A stretch of 47,434 nt of DNA. Source: Rhizobium sp. Q54. Its GTDB lineage: Bacteria > Pseudomonadota > Alphaproteobacteria > Rickettsiales > UBA1997. Positions 30,842-38,779 of the stretch are shown here, one piece after another. A program made the position numbers and the translations under genes. Numbering within the stretch: the stretch's first letter is position 1; every line of letters starts with the position of its first letter. Location of the stretch: contig CAMBXE010000008.1 in the NCBI GenBank assembly GCA_945871805.1, forward strand, positions 1-47,434. Direction: 5' to 3'. The notes under the pieces are model-generated. The model was not told the origin of the DNA, ran no database searches, and saw nothing but the letters and a program-made list of their open reading frames with translations.

Positions 30842-31843
30842 TTAGTCTGCCTTTTCACGTTTGTCGTGAATAGCGCGGAAATAAATTTCTGAAACGTAAC
30901 GTCGTCCTTTGCCGCCGCGCTTCAATTGCACAATGATGTCGACGACGTTTTTAATGTAAGAAACAATTTCGCTTGGAGTCATGCCCAGGCCGGCTTGCGT
31001 CACCATCATCTTCAGCTGTTCAATCGCCATTCTTGGAGTGTCGGCGTGAAGAGTTGAAATTGATCCGGGGTGACCGGTATTGATCGCGCGCAGAAAACTA
31101 AATGCTTCCGAACCGCGTAATTCGCCGACAATAATTCGCTCTGGACGTAGACGTAGACAAGCTTCAATCAAATCTTGAGTAGTAACTTTCGCCCGACCTT
31201 GCGCACCTTTCGAGGCGAGTAAATGCACGCGATTTGGATGGGAAGTTAGATCAACTTCTCGCGCATCCTCAACCGTAATTAGACGCTCTTCGCGAGGAAT
31301 GTCGCGGATTACCGCGTTAGTAAATGTGGTTTTACCGGTTGAAGTACCGCCGGAAATAATAATATTTTTTTTGTAAATAACGGCGCGGGCGAGGAAATCT
31401 TTGATGCGACCGAGCTGCAATAATTTCGCCAGGATTAAATCGTTTTTATCTTCGACTTCGCCGACTGAGGCATTGTCGAACATGCCCATTTTGTCGTAAT
31501 CTTCTAACGTCCATTTCAAGCTTGATGGCTTACGAATTGACATAACTACGCAGCCTTGTTCGCAGGCTGGCGGGAAGACGATTTGGATACGGTAACCACT
31601 CGGCAAAGTTGCGGAAAGCAACGGCTCTTCTTCACTCAATCTTTGTTCGGTTGATTGCGCGATTAGGCGACCCATCGATTTCAAATGCTCCATGTCGAAA
31701 CTTGGCAATTCTTCACGAATCATATCGCCTTTTAATTCGACCCAAACCTCAAAAGGGCGATTGATTGAAACTTCATTAACGCCGTCGCGATCTAGGATCT
31801 GCTTGAGCGGAAGCATGTAGGAATCTAAAGCGGCAATACTCAT
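30842..31843 (-). CDS. virB11: Type IV secretion ATPase VirB11
   Basis: Hexameric ATPase that drives substrate transfer and pilus work in type IV secretion. It has 333 residues, the size of VirB11 rather than of longer CpaF. Walker A GGTSTGKTT lies at 165-173, the Asp box near VEDAREVDL, Walker B in RIIVGELRG and the His box in GHPGSISTLHAD. The N-terminal domain ILDRDGVNEVSINRPFEVWVE is typical. It stands apart from other vir genes and follows the porin gene by 23 nt, so the system is split in this genome. Confidence 0.93.
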   Translation of the reverse strand: MSIAALDSYMLPLKQILDRDGVNEVSINRPFEVWVELKGDMIREELPSFDMEHLKSMGRLIAQSTEQRLSEEEPLLSATLPSGYRIQIVFPPACEQGCVVMSIRKPSSLKWTLEDYDKMGMFDNASVGEVEDKNDLILAKLLQLGRIKDFLARAVIYKKNIIISGGTSTGKTTFTNAVIRDIPREERLITVEDAREVDLTSHPNRVHLLASKGAQGRAKVTTQDLIEACLRLRPERIIVGELRGSEAFSFLRAINTGHPGSISTLHADTPRMAIEQLKMMVTQAGLGMTPSEIVSYIKNVVDIIVQLKRGGKGRRYVSEIYFRAIHDKREKAD

Positions 31844-31866
31844 TTGGTTACTATTTGTTGATTGAG

Positions 31867-33147
31867 CTAAAAGGAATAGAGGGCGCCGACTAAAAAAACG
31901 TAGCCCTGATTGCCCAAGGAGCCTTGGCTTGAGGGGTTGAAGGAAAATTTTGTTAGCTCGAAATAAGGCATCAGACTACGAGTTAATTTGTAATCAACAC
32001 CGAAAGAAATCGCGGAATAATTATTTTTTTGGAAGCGGCTATTGAGGCTGGTAATGCTGGTGGATATTGGTCCGAACTGGTAGGCGATTCCGAGAGTGCG
32101 GTAATTTGTGTCGCCTTGTTTGGCGTAAGTTCCATCGGTTGGCTGCATTGACGAGCCCCACGAGCCGTAAGATGCGCCAAGAGTGAAGCCGAAATAGCTC
32201 AAGCTTGTTCCAAGATCGTAAGCGAATAAATCCGCGCGCGAATTTTTGACTTTCCCTTTTTCTGCTGTCGCTGAAATTTCGACGCCAAGATTGTCAAAAT
32301 CTTCTGAATAATTGGCGCCGAGACTAAAAATATCTTTGATACTTGTTGTGTTGACGTCTTTGGCCACTTGCTTGGTTGCGCCAATATTAGCGCTGTTTGG
32401 CGCGTAGCTCGCACCGAGCTGTATTCCAGAGATTCTTGGTGAGTAGTAGTTGAGTTTTGTTGCGTCTTCTACTCCATCAAAACTGTCATCTTTAAGCGCG
32501 CGAAATTGACTGCGATTGGCGCCGGAATATTGCGAGGAATCTGGTCGGTAAAAAGATTTAGCGTAACCGCCGTGACCGATTGGTGATTGTGCGAGCAAAA
32601 TAAAATGTGACGCCGAGCCAGATCCACCAAGCATCGGCAAATTTACTTGCTCAAGATATTTTCCGTTAATTCCTCCCGCGCCCCGCGCAAAACGAGTCGG
32701 GCCAGATTTCATTTTTTGATTTACTGCCTGATTATTTCCCAATTCAAACTTACCAAAATCGCTTTCAGCAAAAGTAAAAATTTGATCGAGATTAGGATTT
32801 TCGTTGCGACCGTCGGAATTAAAATTGAATTCAGTCTTGGCTGTGACGCCATATTTTACGCCATCTTTCGACTCTTTGACTAATTTCCAAAAAATCTGCG
32901 AATCATTGCCAATCGATTGCGGATTGTGTAAGTGATTTTTAGTTAAACCGTCGGGAAGAGTTTGTTGTTCGAGTGCGGAATCTTGGTTGCGCGAGGCGGC
33001 AGAAAAATTAACGAAACCGCTGGTGGTGAAAGTTTTGGAATAAGCGACCTGGGGAAATAGAGAAAGAGAGGCGAGAATAACGAGATCACGAATGCTCTTC
33101 AACAAGCTCAGAGTAACAACCCTGTCAGGCTGAGCTTGTTGAAGCAT
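31867..33147 (-). CDS. Outer-membrane porin
   Basis: About 426 residues forming a predicted beta barrel. A signal peptide (DLVILASLSLFPQVAYS) precedes short alternating strands such as GVKYGVTAKTEFNF, FGKFELGNNQAV and TSLSYFGFTLGASYGSWG, ending GYVFLVGALYSF with the terminal aromatic residue of outer-membrane barrels. It resembles general Gram-negative porins. The start is uncertain: ATG 33147 lies at the edge of an inverted repeat that encodes the first 17 or so residues, and a TTG inside the repeat gives a more normal signal peptide. The frame's extension to 33207 overlaps rplY. Confidence 0.85.
   Translation of the reverse strand: MLQQAQPDRVVTLSLLKSIRDLVILASLSLFPQVAYSKTFTTSGFVNFSAASRNQDSALEQQTLPDGLTKNHLHNPQSIGNDSQIFWKLVKESKDGVKYGVTAKTEFNFNSDGRNENPNLDQIFTFAESDFGKFELGNNQAVNQKMKSGPTRFARGAGGINGKYLEQVNLPMLGGSGSASHFILLAQSPIGHGGYAKSFYRPDSSQYSGANRSQFRALKDDSFDGVEDATKLNYYSPRISGIQLGASYAPNSANIGATKQVAKDVNTTSIKDIFSLGANYSEDFDNLGVEISATAEKGKVKNSRADLFAYDLGTSLSYFGFTLGASYGSWGSSMQPTDGTYAKQGDTNYRTLGIAYQFGPISTSITSLNSRFQKNNYSAISFGVDYKLTRSLMPYFELTKFSFNPSSQGSLGNQGYVFLVGALYSF
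33097..33144. repeat. Family D inverted repeat at the porin start
   Basis: Perfect 15-bp arms CTTCAACAAGCTCAG / CTGAGCTTGTTGAAG around 18 nt. It lies between rplY and the porin body and is read as the first codons of the porin frame (LQQAQPDRVVTLSLLK). Confidence 0.9.
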
Positions 33148-33163
33148 GTGTCGGCTTGAAATA

Positions 33164-33829
33164 TTATTTCTTAGATTCTGGCTTCTTGGCTTCAGTCTTT
33201 TTGTCATCAGCTTTAGGAGCGGCTGTTTTAGTGGTTGCCGCTGCGCCAGCTGCTGGAGCTTCTTCTTCAGATTTGCCGCGACCAGTGATGCTCGCGATTA
33301 GAAGATCGTCTTTTTTGAATAACTTGACTCCGGCAGGAAGGGTTAAGCCGCTTGTTCTGATTTTATTTCCGATGTGAAGGTTTCCGATATCGATTTCGAT
33401 TGTTGCTGGAATTGATTTTTCGTCGTCGCAAACAACTTCAATTTTACGTAAAATGATGTTGAGCATTCCACCTTTTTTCAGGCCCAAAGATTTGTCTTGG
33501 TTAGTGAAAGAAAATTTTGGTTTAGCACGAATAGCTTTAACGTCGTCGCATCCAAGGAAGTCAACGTGAACAGGGCGATCTGAAACTGGGTCTAGCTCAA
33601 TTTTGTGCGCGATTACTTTGGTTTTTTTACCGTCAAGCTCGAGCTCAATTAATGAAACTGTTAGGTTGCCTTTGAAATATTCAGCTTCGAATTCACGAGT
33701 ATCTAGACTCAAATTGATGTTGCCACCAGCGACGTAAATCACTGCTGGAATACGGCCGGCATTCTTGATTCTTCTAGATTCGGCAGTGCCGAATTTTTCT
33801 CTTTTTTCTGCTTTTAGCGTAATTGACAT
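33164..33829 (-). CDS. rplY: 50S ribosomal protein L25 (CTC/TL5 form)
   Basis: 5S-rRNA-binding ribosomal protein, 221 residues. The N-terminal L25 domain (REKFGTAESRRIKNAGRIPAVIY, DPVSDRPVHVDFL) is followed by the TL5-type C-terminal domain (GMLNIILRKIEVVCDDEKSIPATIEIDIG) and a low-complexity tail rich in Ala, Lys, Glu. The ribosome site AGGAG lies 5 nt before the ATG. A promoter of the GCGCCGCC type is upstream; the leader can form GGCCT / AGGCC. Confidence 0.95.
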   Translation of the reverse strand: MSITLKAEKREKFGTAESRRIKNAGRIPAVIYVAGGNINLSLDTREFEAEYFKGNLTVSLIELELDGKKTKVIAHKIELDPVSDRPVHVDFLGCDDVKAIRAKPKFSFTNQDKSLGLKKGGMLNIILRKIEVVCDDEKSIPATIEIDIGNLHIGNKIRTSGLTLPAGVKLFKKDDLLIASITGRGKSEEEAPAAGAAATTKTAAPKADDKKTEAKKPESKK

Positions 33830-33889
33830 TTTTCTCCTGGAATTTCTTTTGGAAGTATTTGGGGCCTTAGTTTAAAGGCCTAAATCGGG

Positions 33890-33925
33890 GGCGGCGCAAC
33901 CTATTTGCGGAACTAAAACAATCAA
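33890..33925 (-). promoter_or_regulatory. rplY promoter with GCGCCGCC discriminator
   Basis: On the minus strand: TTGATT (33925-33920), 16 nt, TAGGTT (33903-33898) and GCGCCGCC (33897-33890). The leader is about 60 nt and contains a short hairpin. Confidence 0.7.
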
Positions 33926-33930
33926 GCGGG

Positions 33931-34398
33931 TTATCTCTTTTCAAGTTCGGATAGTGCGATGAGTACCTCTTCAACATGTCCGTTAACACTTACAGATCGC
34001 CAGATATTGGCGATTTTACCAAGTCTGTCGATTAAAAATGTGCTGCGATCGATGCCGAGATATTTTTTGCCGAACATCGATTTTTGTCTTAGAACATCGT
34101 AAGCCTTACAAGCTTCTCCACCCTCATCAGCCAAGAGATTGAAAGCCAAATTATATTTCTCGACAAAGCGACAATGACTGGCTGTCCCATCTTTTGAAAC
34201 TCCGAGTACAACGCAATTCAACTTTTCAAACTCGGTAATTTTTTTGGTAAAATCTTGTGCCTCAATTGTGCAGCCCGGGGTGTCGTCTTTGGGGTAAAAA
34301 TAAAGAACGACATTTTTACCTTTTAGATCAGCGAGATCGATCTTCGTGCCTTCGTCACTTTTTAGTGAAAATAAAGGCGCTAATTCTCCGGGCTTCAT
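33931..34398 (-). CDS. bcp: Thiol peroxidase of the Bcp/PrxQ family
   Basis: Cytosolic peroxiredoxin, 155 residues from ATG 34398 (MKPGELAPLFSLKSDEG). The peroxidatic Cys43 sits in YPKDDTPGCTIEA. The resolving Cys five residues on, found in E. coli Bcp, is absent, so it is probably of the one-Cys type or uses a distant Cys. The frame's extension to 34446 overlaps the upstream gene and is not needed. Confidence 0.93.
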   Translation of the reverse strand: MKPGELAPLFSLKSDEGTKIDLADLKGKNVVLYFYPKDDTPGCTIEAQDFTKKITEFEKLNCVVLGVSKDGTASHCRFVEKYNLAFNLLADEGGEACKAYDVLRQKSMFGKKYLGIDRSTFLIDRLGKIANIWRSVSVNGHVEEVLIALSELEKR

Positions 34399-34411
34399 TT
34401 TAAATCCTTGA

Positions 34412-34951
34412 TTAAACTTTTGACTTTGCGACAGCGACGTGAGCAATCACATCATTAAATTGTGATTGGCTGCAGAGACCTAGAAGCACAACGTCACGCG
34501 ACTTGATATTTTTCATATTCCAATGCGCACGACTTCTGATTGAATCGATCATTTTATCAGTCGTGCCAACCAATTTTTTGATCTGAGCATTGGTGATTTC
34601 TGGGTAATATTTAAGCAGATAAAAAATGCCATCTGGCTTATCCTGACGACGTGCAATCGGGGTGTATTTTGATTTTTTTTCTGTGCCTTTAACTCGTGAA
34701 GCAGCGCCCTGAGTTAGAATTAAATTAGCTTCAGATTTCTTTTCGCAGCGCGCGATTTCTTCGTGGGAAAGTTGTCCGGATAAAATCGGATTTTGTCCAA
34801 GAATCCCAGCGGCAACATCTCCATCGGCAATTCCTTGCACTTCTAGCTCATGTAGCCCGCAAAACTTAGCGATTTGTGCGAAAGTAAGTGAGGTATTTTC
34901 GACCAGCCAAACAGCAGTTGCTTTACGCATTAGGGGTAATTCTTGTGTCAT
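34412..34951 (-). CDS. DUF1013 protein, TrcR-like cell-cycle transcriptional regulator
   Basis: 179 residues. MRKATAVWLVENTSLTFAQIAKFCGLHELEVQGIADG is a helix-turn-helix-like start, and RRQDKPDGIFYLLKYYPEITNAQIKKLVGTTDKMIDSIR is the conserved centre of DUF1013. The family is known from Alphaproteobacteria and is named TrcR in annotation pipelines; mechanism details are sparse. It lies 13 nt upstream of bcp on the same strand and is divergent from birA. ATG at residue 8 is an alternative start. Confidence 0.85.
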   Translation of the reverse strand: MTQELPLMRKATAVWLVENTSLTFAQIAKFCGLHELEVQGIADGDVAAGILGQNPILSGQLSHEEIARCEKKSEANLILTQGAASRVKGTEKKSKYTPIARRQDKPDGIFYLLKYYPEITNAQIKKLVGTTDKMIDSIRSRAHWNMKNIKSRDVVLLGLCSQSQFNDVIAHVAVAKSKV

Positions 34952-35029
34952 TGGTTTTAGATTTTTTTTAAGAAAACGGAAGGGAGTCTTTAATCCCGCG
35001 CATTTAATTTAGCTCAACTTAATAAAGCA

Positions 35030-35743
35030 ATGGACTGGACTCATCAAGATTTTGTCATTCACGAATTTAATGAACTCGAAAGCACCAACAAAACTGCGCT
35101 CGAATTAGCGCAGTTAGGCAAAATTTCTGACCACGAGATAATTTTAGCTGAACAGCAAAGTGCAGGTCGAGGTCGCCAAAATCGCGATTGGATTTCGCCG
35201 CGCGGCAATCTTTATTTTTCACTGCTTTTGCGCCCAAAAATTTCCGTCGAAAAAATTCCGCAGCTTTCTTTTGTAGGGATTGCGGCCTTACGCTTAGCGG
35301 TGAAAAATTCCGTGGCCAAATGGCCAAATGATTTGTTGATCGAAGAAAAAAAGGTCGCCGGAATTCTTCTTGAGAGTAAAATTTCTGAAAAAAATTGTGA
35401 ATTTGTAGTGCTGGGGATTGGGGTGAATCTTGTTTCTAATCCGTCTGAAACAATTTTTCCGGCGAGTAATTTAAAAAATTTTGGCGTTGAGATTTCGCCA
35501 CAAGAAATGTTGAAAAAGTTTTTAGATGAGTTCGAAAAACTTTATCGAAACTGGCTTGATTTTGGCCTCGCCGGAATTCGTCAGATCTGGCTACAAAGCG
35601 CTTATCGTCTGAATGAAAAAGTTACTTTAAAAATCGATAAAAAAGAAATCTCTGGGGTTTTTTTAGGAATAGATGAAGAGGGAAATTTGCTGCTCAATCA
35701 AGATAAAAAAATTCTAAAAATTTCTGTTGGAGACGTGAGTTAA
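35030..35743 (+). CDS. birA: Biotin-[acetyl-CoA-carboxylase] ligase
   Basis: Attaches biotin to the carboxyl carrier protein. It has 237 residues; the N-terminal DNA-binding domain of E. coli BirA is missing, so it is a ligase only. AEQQSAGRGRQNRDWISPRGNLYFS holds the biotin/ATP loop, and KWPNDLLIEEKKVAGILLE the catalytic core. The C-terminal small domain is present. Confidence 0.95.
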   Translation: MDWTHQDFVIHEFNELESTNKTALELAQLGKISDHEIILAEQQSAGRGRQNRDWISPRGNLYFSLLLRPKISVEKIPQLSFVGIAALRLAVKNSVAKWPNDLLIEEKKVAGILLESKISEKNCEFVVLGIGVNLVSNPSETIFPASNLKNFGVEISPQEMLKKFLDEFEKLYRNWLDFGLAGIRQIWLQSAYRLNEKVTLKIDKKEISGVFLGIDEEGNLLLNQDKKILKISVGDVS

Positions 35744-35782
35744 TTTCTCTCGGATCGAAGTCTGAGAGGCGATCCAGAAAAA

Positions 35783-37777
35783 TTATCCGCCGGCAATTAT
35801 TTTCAAGCAGTCATCATAATCAAAAAGTTGCAGCAAATCTTGATGTTTCTCGGCGCCGCTCTGCAAAATTTTTTCGGCATCGTTACGTGCACTGAACAGC
35901 AAGTCCGAATCCAAACCTAAATCAGCAATTCTGAATTGTGGAAAACCGCTTTGGTTGGTGCCAAGCAAATTGCCGCTTCCACGCATTTTTAAATCTTCTT
36001 CGGCAAGAAAAAATCCGTCGTCAGATTCACGCAGAATGTTGAGGCGCTTACTTCCATTGGCTCCGAGTTTTTCGCCGTAGAGCAAAATACAAAAAGATTT
36101 TTTATCTGATCTGCCAACTCTTCCGCGTAATTGATGAAGTTGTGCGAGTCCAAAATTCTCGGCATTTTCGATTAGAATTACTGTCGCATCCGGTACGTCA
36201 ATTCCAACTTCGATCACCGTTGTTGCAACCAGGATTCGCAAGCCTCCTTGTGCAAAATCAGCCATTACTTTCTCTTTCTCTTTTTCGTTCATTTTGCCAT
36301 GCAATAAGCCGACTTTTTCGACCGAAAAAATCTTCACTAATTCATCAAATTTTTTCTTCACGCTCATTAATTCTTTCTCTTTGGCCATCTCGATATTTTC
36401 TTCAATCGCTGGGCAAATCCAAAATAATTTCTCGCCGCGCAAAACCGCGCGCTTCATAGCCTCATGCACTTCGTTAATTTTTTTTGCTGACATTACCAGC
36501 GTCTCAATCTTCTGGCGATTTTTTGGTTTCTCATCGAGAATTGAAATGTCCATATCTCCGTAAAGAGCCATCATCAAGCTACGCGGAATGGGCGTTGCGC
36601 TCATTAGCAACAGATCAACATTCTCGCCTTTTTCGACCAATTTCAAACGCTGCATTACGCCAAAGCGATGCTGTTCATCGATCACTGCTAGACCAAGATT
36701 TTTAAATTTTATGTCTTCTTCTAAGGCCGCGTGGGTGCTGATTAAAATGTCAATTTCTCCCGCCGCTAAATCGGCCAAAATTTTTGCCTTTTGTTTTTTT
36801 GTTGTCGCGGAAGTTAAGAGCTCAATGCGAATCGACAAAAACTTGCGGAAATAGGCCAGGTGCTGTTTGGCTAGCACTGTCGTTGGTGCGATCACACAAG
36901 CTTGTTTGCTTTGCGAGATGGCTGCGAGGCAGGCGGATATTGCTACGATCGTCTTTCCGCTACCAACATCCCCCTGCAAAAGTCGAAGCATTTTTTTGGC
37001 AGAGAAAATTTCTGACTCAATTTCTGCAATGGCTTTGAACTGTGCTGCTGTTGGCTGGAATGGAAGTTGAGATAAAAAGTTAGAACTGATTTCGTGCTTT
37101 GTGTTTGTTGCTTCGCGCTTGGTTTTTTTGTTGTTATTCTTGGCAAGCATTACAGCGATTTGCCAGGCCAATAATTCTTTGGAAGCAATGTAGCGACGGG
37201 CTTTCTCGACATCGCCATCTTTAAAATAATGTAAAATTTTTAACGCTTCGCCCAACTCGTTATCCGGAATTTTTGTGAGAATTTCGGCGATTCTTTTGCT
37301 CAGAAATTTTTGTGTAATGCCAGCAATCAGCGGATAAATCACATTCAACTTCGGCAGTTTTTCGATCTCATTTGCCGGCAAAATTTCTTGTGGATGAGTG
37401 ATTTGATTCTCGCCACCTAAACGCTGCAAATGCCCGAGAATAGCAATCTCTGAACCTATTTTCATTTTTGAAATCTGGCTCGGAAAAATCTTAAAAAAAA
37501 TGAGATTAATGTAGCCTGTCGGATTGTAGCAAATGACCTTGTAAGGTTGGCGATTCGTCGCCGGCTTGATGTGACTTTCGACTTTTGCTTTCGCAATAAT
37601 TAGCTCGTCATTTTGCACTTCGAAGAGGCGCGGACAAAGAGAAATTATTTCCATCCGCGCCGGCTTGTGGAGCAGTAATGCAAAAACTTTATTTCTGCCG
37701 ACAAGTTTAGTGAGAGTCTGCGCCAATACCGCTCCAACGCCACGCAACGAAGAAAGAGGAAGCAGCAAATCTTTCAT
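35783..37777 (-). CDS. recG: ATP-dependent DNA helicase RecG
   Basis: Fork-regression helicase, 664 residues. The N-terminal wedge domain includes VICYNPTGYINLIFFK and IGSEIAILGHLQR. Helicase motifs: LLQGDVGSGKTIVA (Walker A), VIDEQHRFGVMQR (motif II), LLMSATPIPRSLMMALYGDMDIS, LVATTVIEVGIDVPDA and QLRGRVGRS. The RecG end LRMRGSGNLLGTNQSGFPQFRIADL-type region is complete. It overlaps smpB by 4 nt. Confidence 0.97.
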   Translation of the reverse strand: MKDLLLPLSSLRGVGAVLAQTLTKLVGRNKVFALLLHKPARMEIISLCPRLFEVQNDELIIAKAKVESHIKPATNRQPYKVICYNPTGYINLIFFKIFPSQISKMKIGSEIAILGHLQRLGGENQITHPQEILPANEIEKLPKLNVIYPLIAGITQKFLSKRIAEILTKIPDNELGEALKILHYFKDGDVEKARRYIASKELLAWQIAVMLAKNNNKKTKREATNTKHEISSNFLSQLPFQPTAAQFKAIAEIESEIFSAKKMLRLLQGDVGSGKTIVAISACLAAISQSKQACVIAPTTVLAKQHLAYFRKFLSIRIELLTSATTKKQKAKILADLAAGEIDILISTHAALEEDIKFKNLGLAVIDEQHRFGVMQRLKLVEKGENVDLLLMSATPIPRSLMMALYGDMDISILDEKPKNRQKIETLVMSAKKINEVHEAMKRAVLRGEKLFWICPAIEENIEMAKEKELMSVKKKFDELVKIFSVEKVGLLHGKMNEKEKEKVMADFAQGGLRILVATTVIEVGIDVPDATVILIENAENFGLAQLHQLRGRVGRSDKKSFCILLYGEKLGANGSKRLNILRESDDGFFLAEEDLKMRGSGNLLGTNQSGFPQFRIADLGLDSDLLFSARNDAEKILQSGAEKHQDLLQLFDYDDCLKIIAGG

Positions 37778-38208
37778 TCTTCGCCGCGTTGTTTGCGGCG
37801 ATTTTCATCTCTTTTTTTAATCGAATCGCGCTTGTCGTAAAGCTTCTTACCGCGACCAAGTCCGATCAAAACTTTCGCGATATTTTTTTTGTTAAAATAA
37901 ATTTTAACCGGCAAGCAGGCATAACCTTTTTCCTGCATTTTTCCGAGAATTTTTTGTAGCTGCTTTCTGCGCAGTAAAAGTTTGCGCGGCCTTTTTGGCT
38001 CATGATTGAAGCGGTTCGCAGACTTATATTCGCTGATGTTACAATTGATTAAAAACAGATCTCCTGCAGTTTCATTAACGTAACTTTCCGAGATGCTCGC
38101 TTTACCTTCGCGTAGTGATTTTACTTCGCTTCCAAGCAGCATGATGCCGGCTTCGATTTCCTCTTCGATGGTGTAATTGAAATGTGCTTTGCGATTTAGT
38201 ATTTGCAT
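37774..38208 (-). CDS. smpB: SsrA-binding protein SmpB
   Basis: tmRNA partner in trans-translation, 144 residues. ILNRKAHFNYTIEEEIEAGIMLLGSEVKSLREGKASI and the basic C-terminal tail (DKRDSIKKRDENRRKQRGEE) are characteristic. It is the first gene of a pair with recG. The tmRNA gene is not in the window. Confidence 0.96.
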   Translation of the reverse strand: MQILNRKAHFNYTIEEEIEAGIMLLGSEVKSLREGKASISESYVNETAGDLFLINCNISEYKSANRFNHEPKRPRKLLLRRKQLQKILGKMQEKGYACLPVKIYFNKKNIAKVLIGLGRGKKLYDKRDSIKKRDENRRKQRGEE

Positions 38209-38254
38209 GAAAAATATCTTTTAAAAATCCCTTCAAACTAGCAACCCCCTTCAA

Positions 38255-38776
38255 ATGCAGATAAAAAAACACGTTCTTGCTGTCTTAGTTGAAAATGAAT
38301 TTGGCGCACTTGCTCGCATCGTCGAACTTTTTTCGGCACGGGGTTATAACATTGAGACGCTTACAGTGGCGCCGGTTTCGCGTGATAAAAAAATGTCGCG
38401 CATCACCATTACTACTTACGGCACCGACAAAACCATTGATCTAATTTGTAAATTATTAAGGCGTATTGTGCCGGTGCATCATGCCGCCGAGCTTAGTACT
38501 ACCGAGGGTTACATCGAAAGAGAATTGGCGCTGGTACAAATTATTGCTGACGCAGAAACGCGTGAAAAAGCGATGCGCGCTTTAGAAAATTACCGCGCGG
38601 ACATTGTTGATATCGATGGCGATTCGCTAGTTTTTGAAGTGATTGGCAATTCACAAACGGTGGATGAGGTGTTGACGAAAATGGAAAGTTACGGATTAGC
38701 CACGGTCTCGCGCACCGGCATCGCCGCTGGCTTCAAAGGTGCGAAGAGATTGGATAAATTGAACAACGCTGACTGA
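38255..38776 (+). CDS. ilvN: Acetolactate synthase small (regulatory) subunit
   Basis: Regulatory subunit for branched-chain amino acid synthesis, 173 residues. ACT domain: HVLAVLVENEFGALARIVELFSARGYNIETLTVAP; then REL-type RELALVQI and the second domain with SRTGIAAGFKG near the end. The catalytic subunit gene, normally adjacent, is absent from the window, and the neighbours are unrelated, so the pair is split or the gene is orphaned. The stop is 3 nt from the convergent protease gene. Confidence 0.93.
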   Translation: MQIKKHVLAVLVENEFGALARIVELFSARGYNIETLTVAPVSRDKKMSRITITTYGTDKTIDLICKLLRRIVPVHHAAELSTTEGYIERELALVQIIADAETREKAMRALENYRADIVDIDGDSLVFEVIGNSQTVDEVLTKMESYGLATVSRTGIAAGFKGAKRLDKLNNAD

Positions 38777-38779
38777 TTA

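Noticed and set aside
30842-31843. CpaF (Tad pilus) identity for the secretion ATPase
   Set aside because: Length of 333 residues and N-terminal sequence fit VirB11; CpaF is longer, and no tad genes are near.
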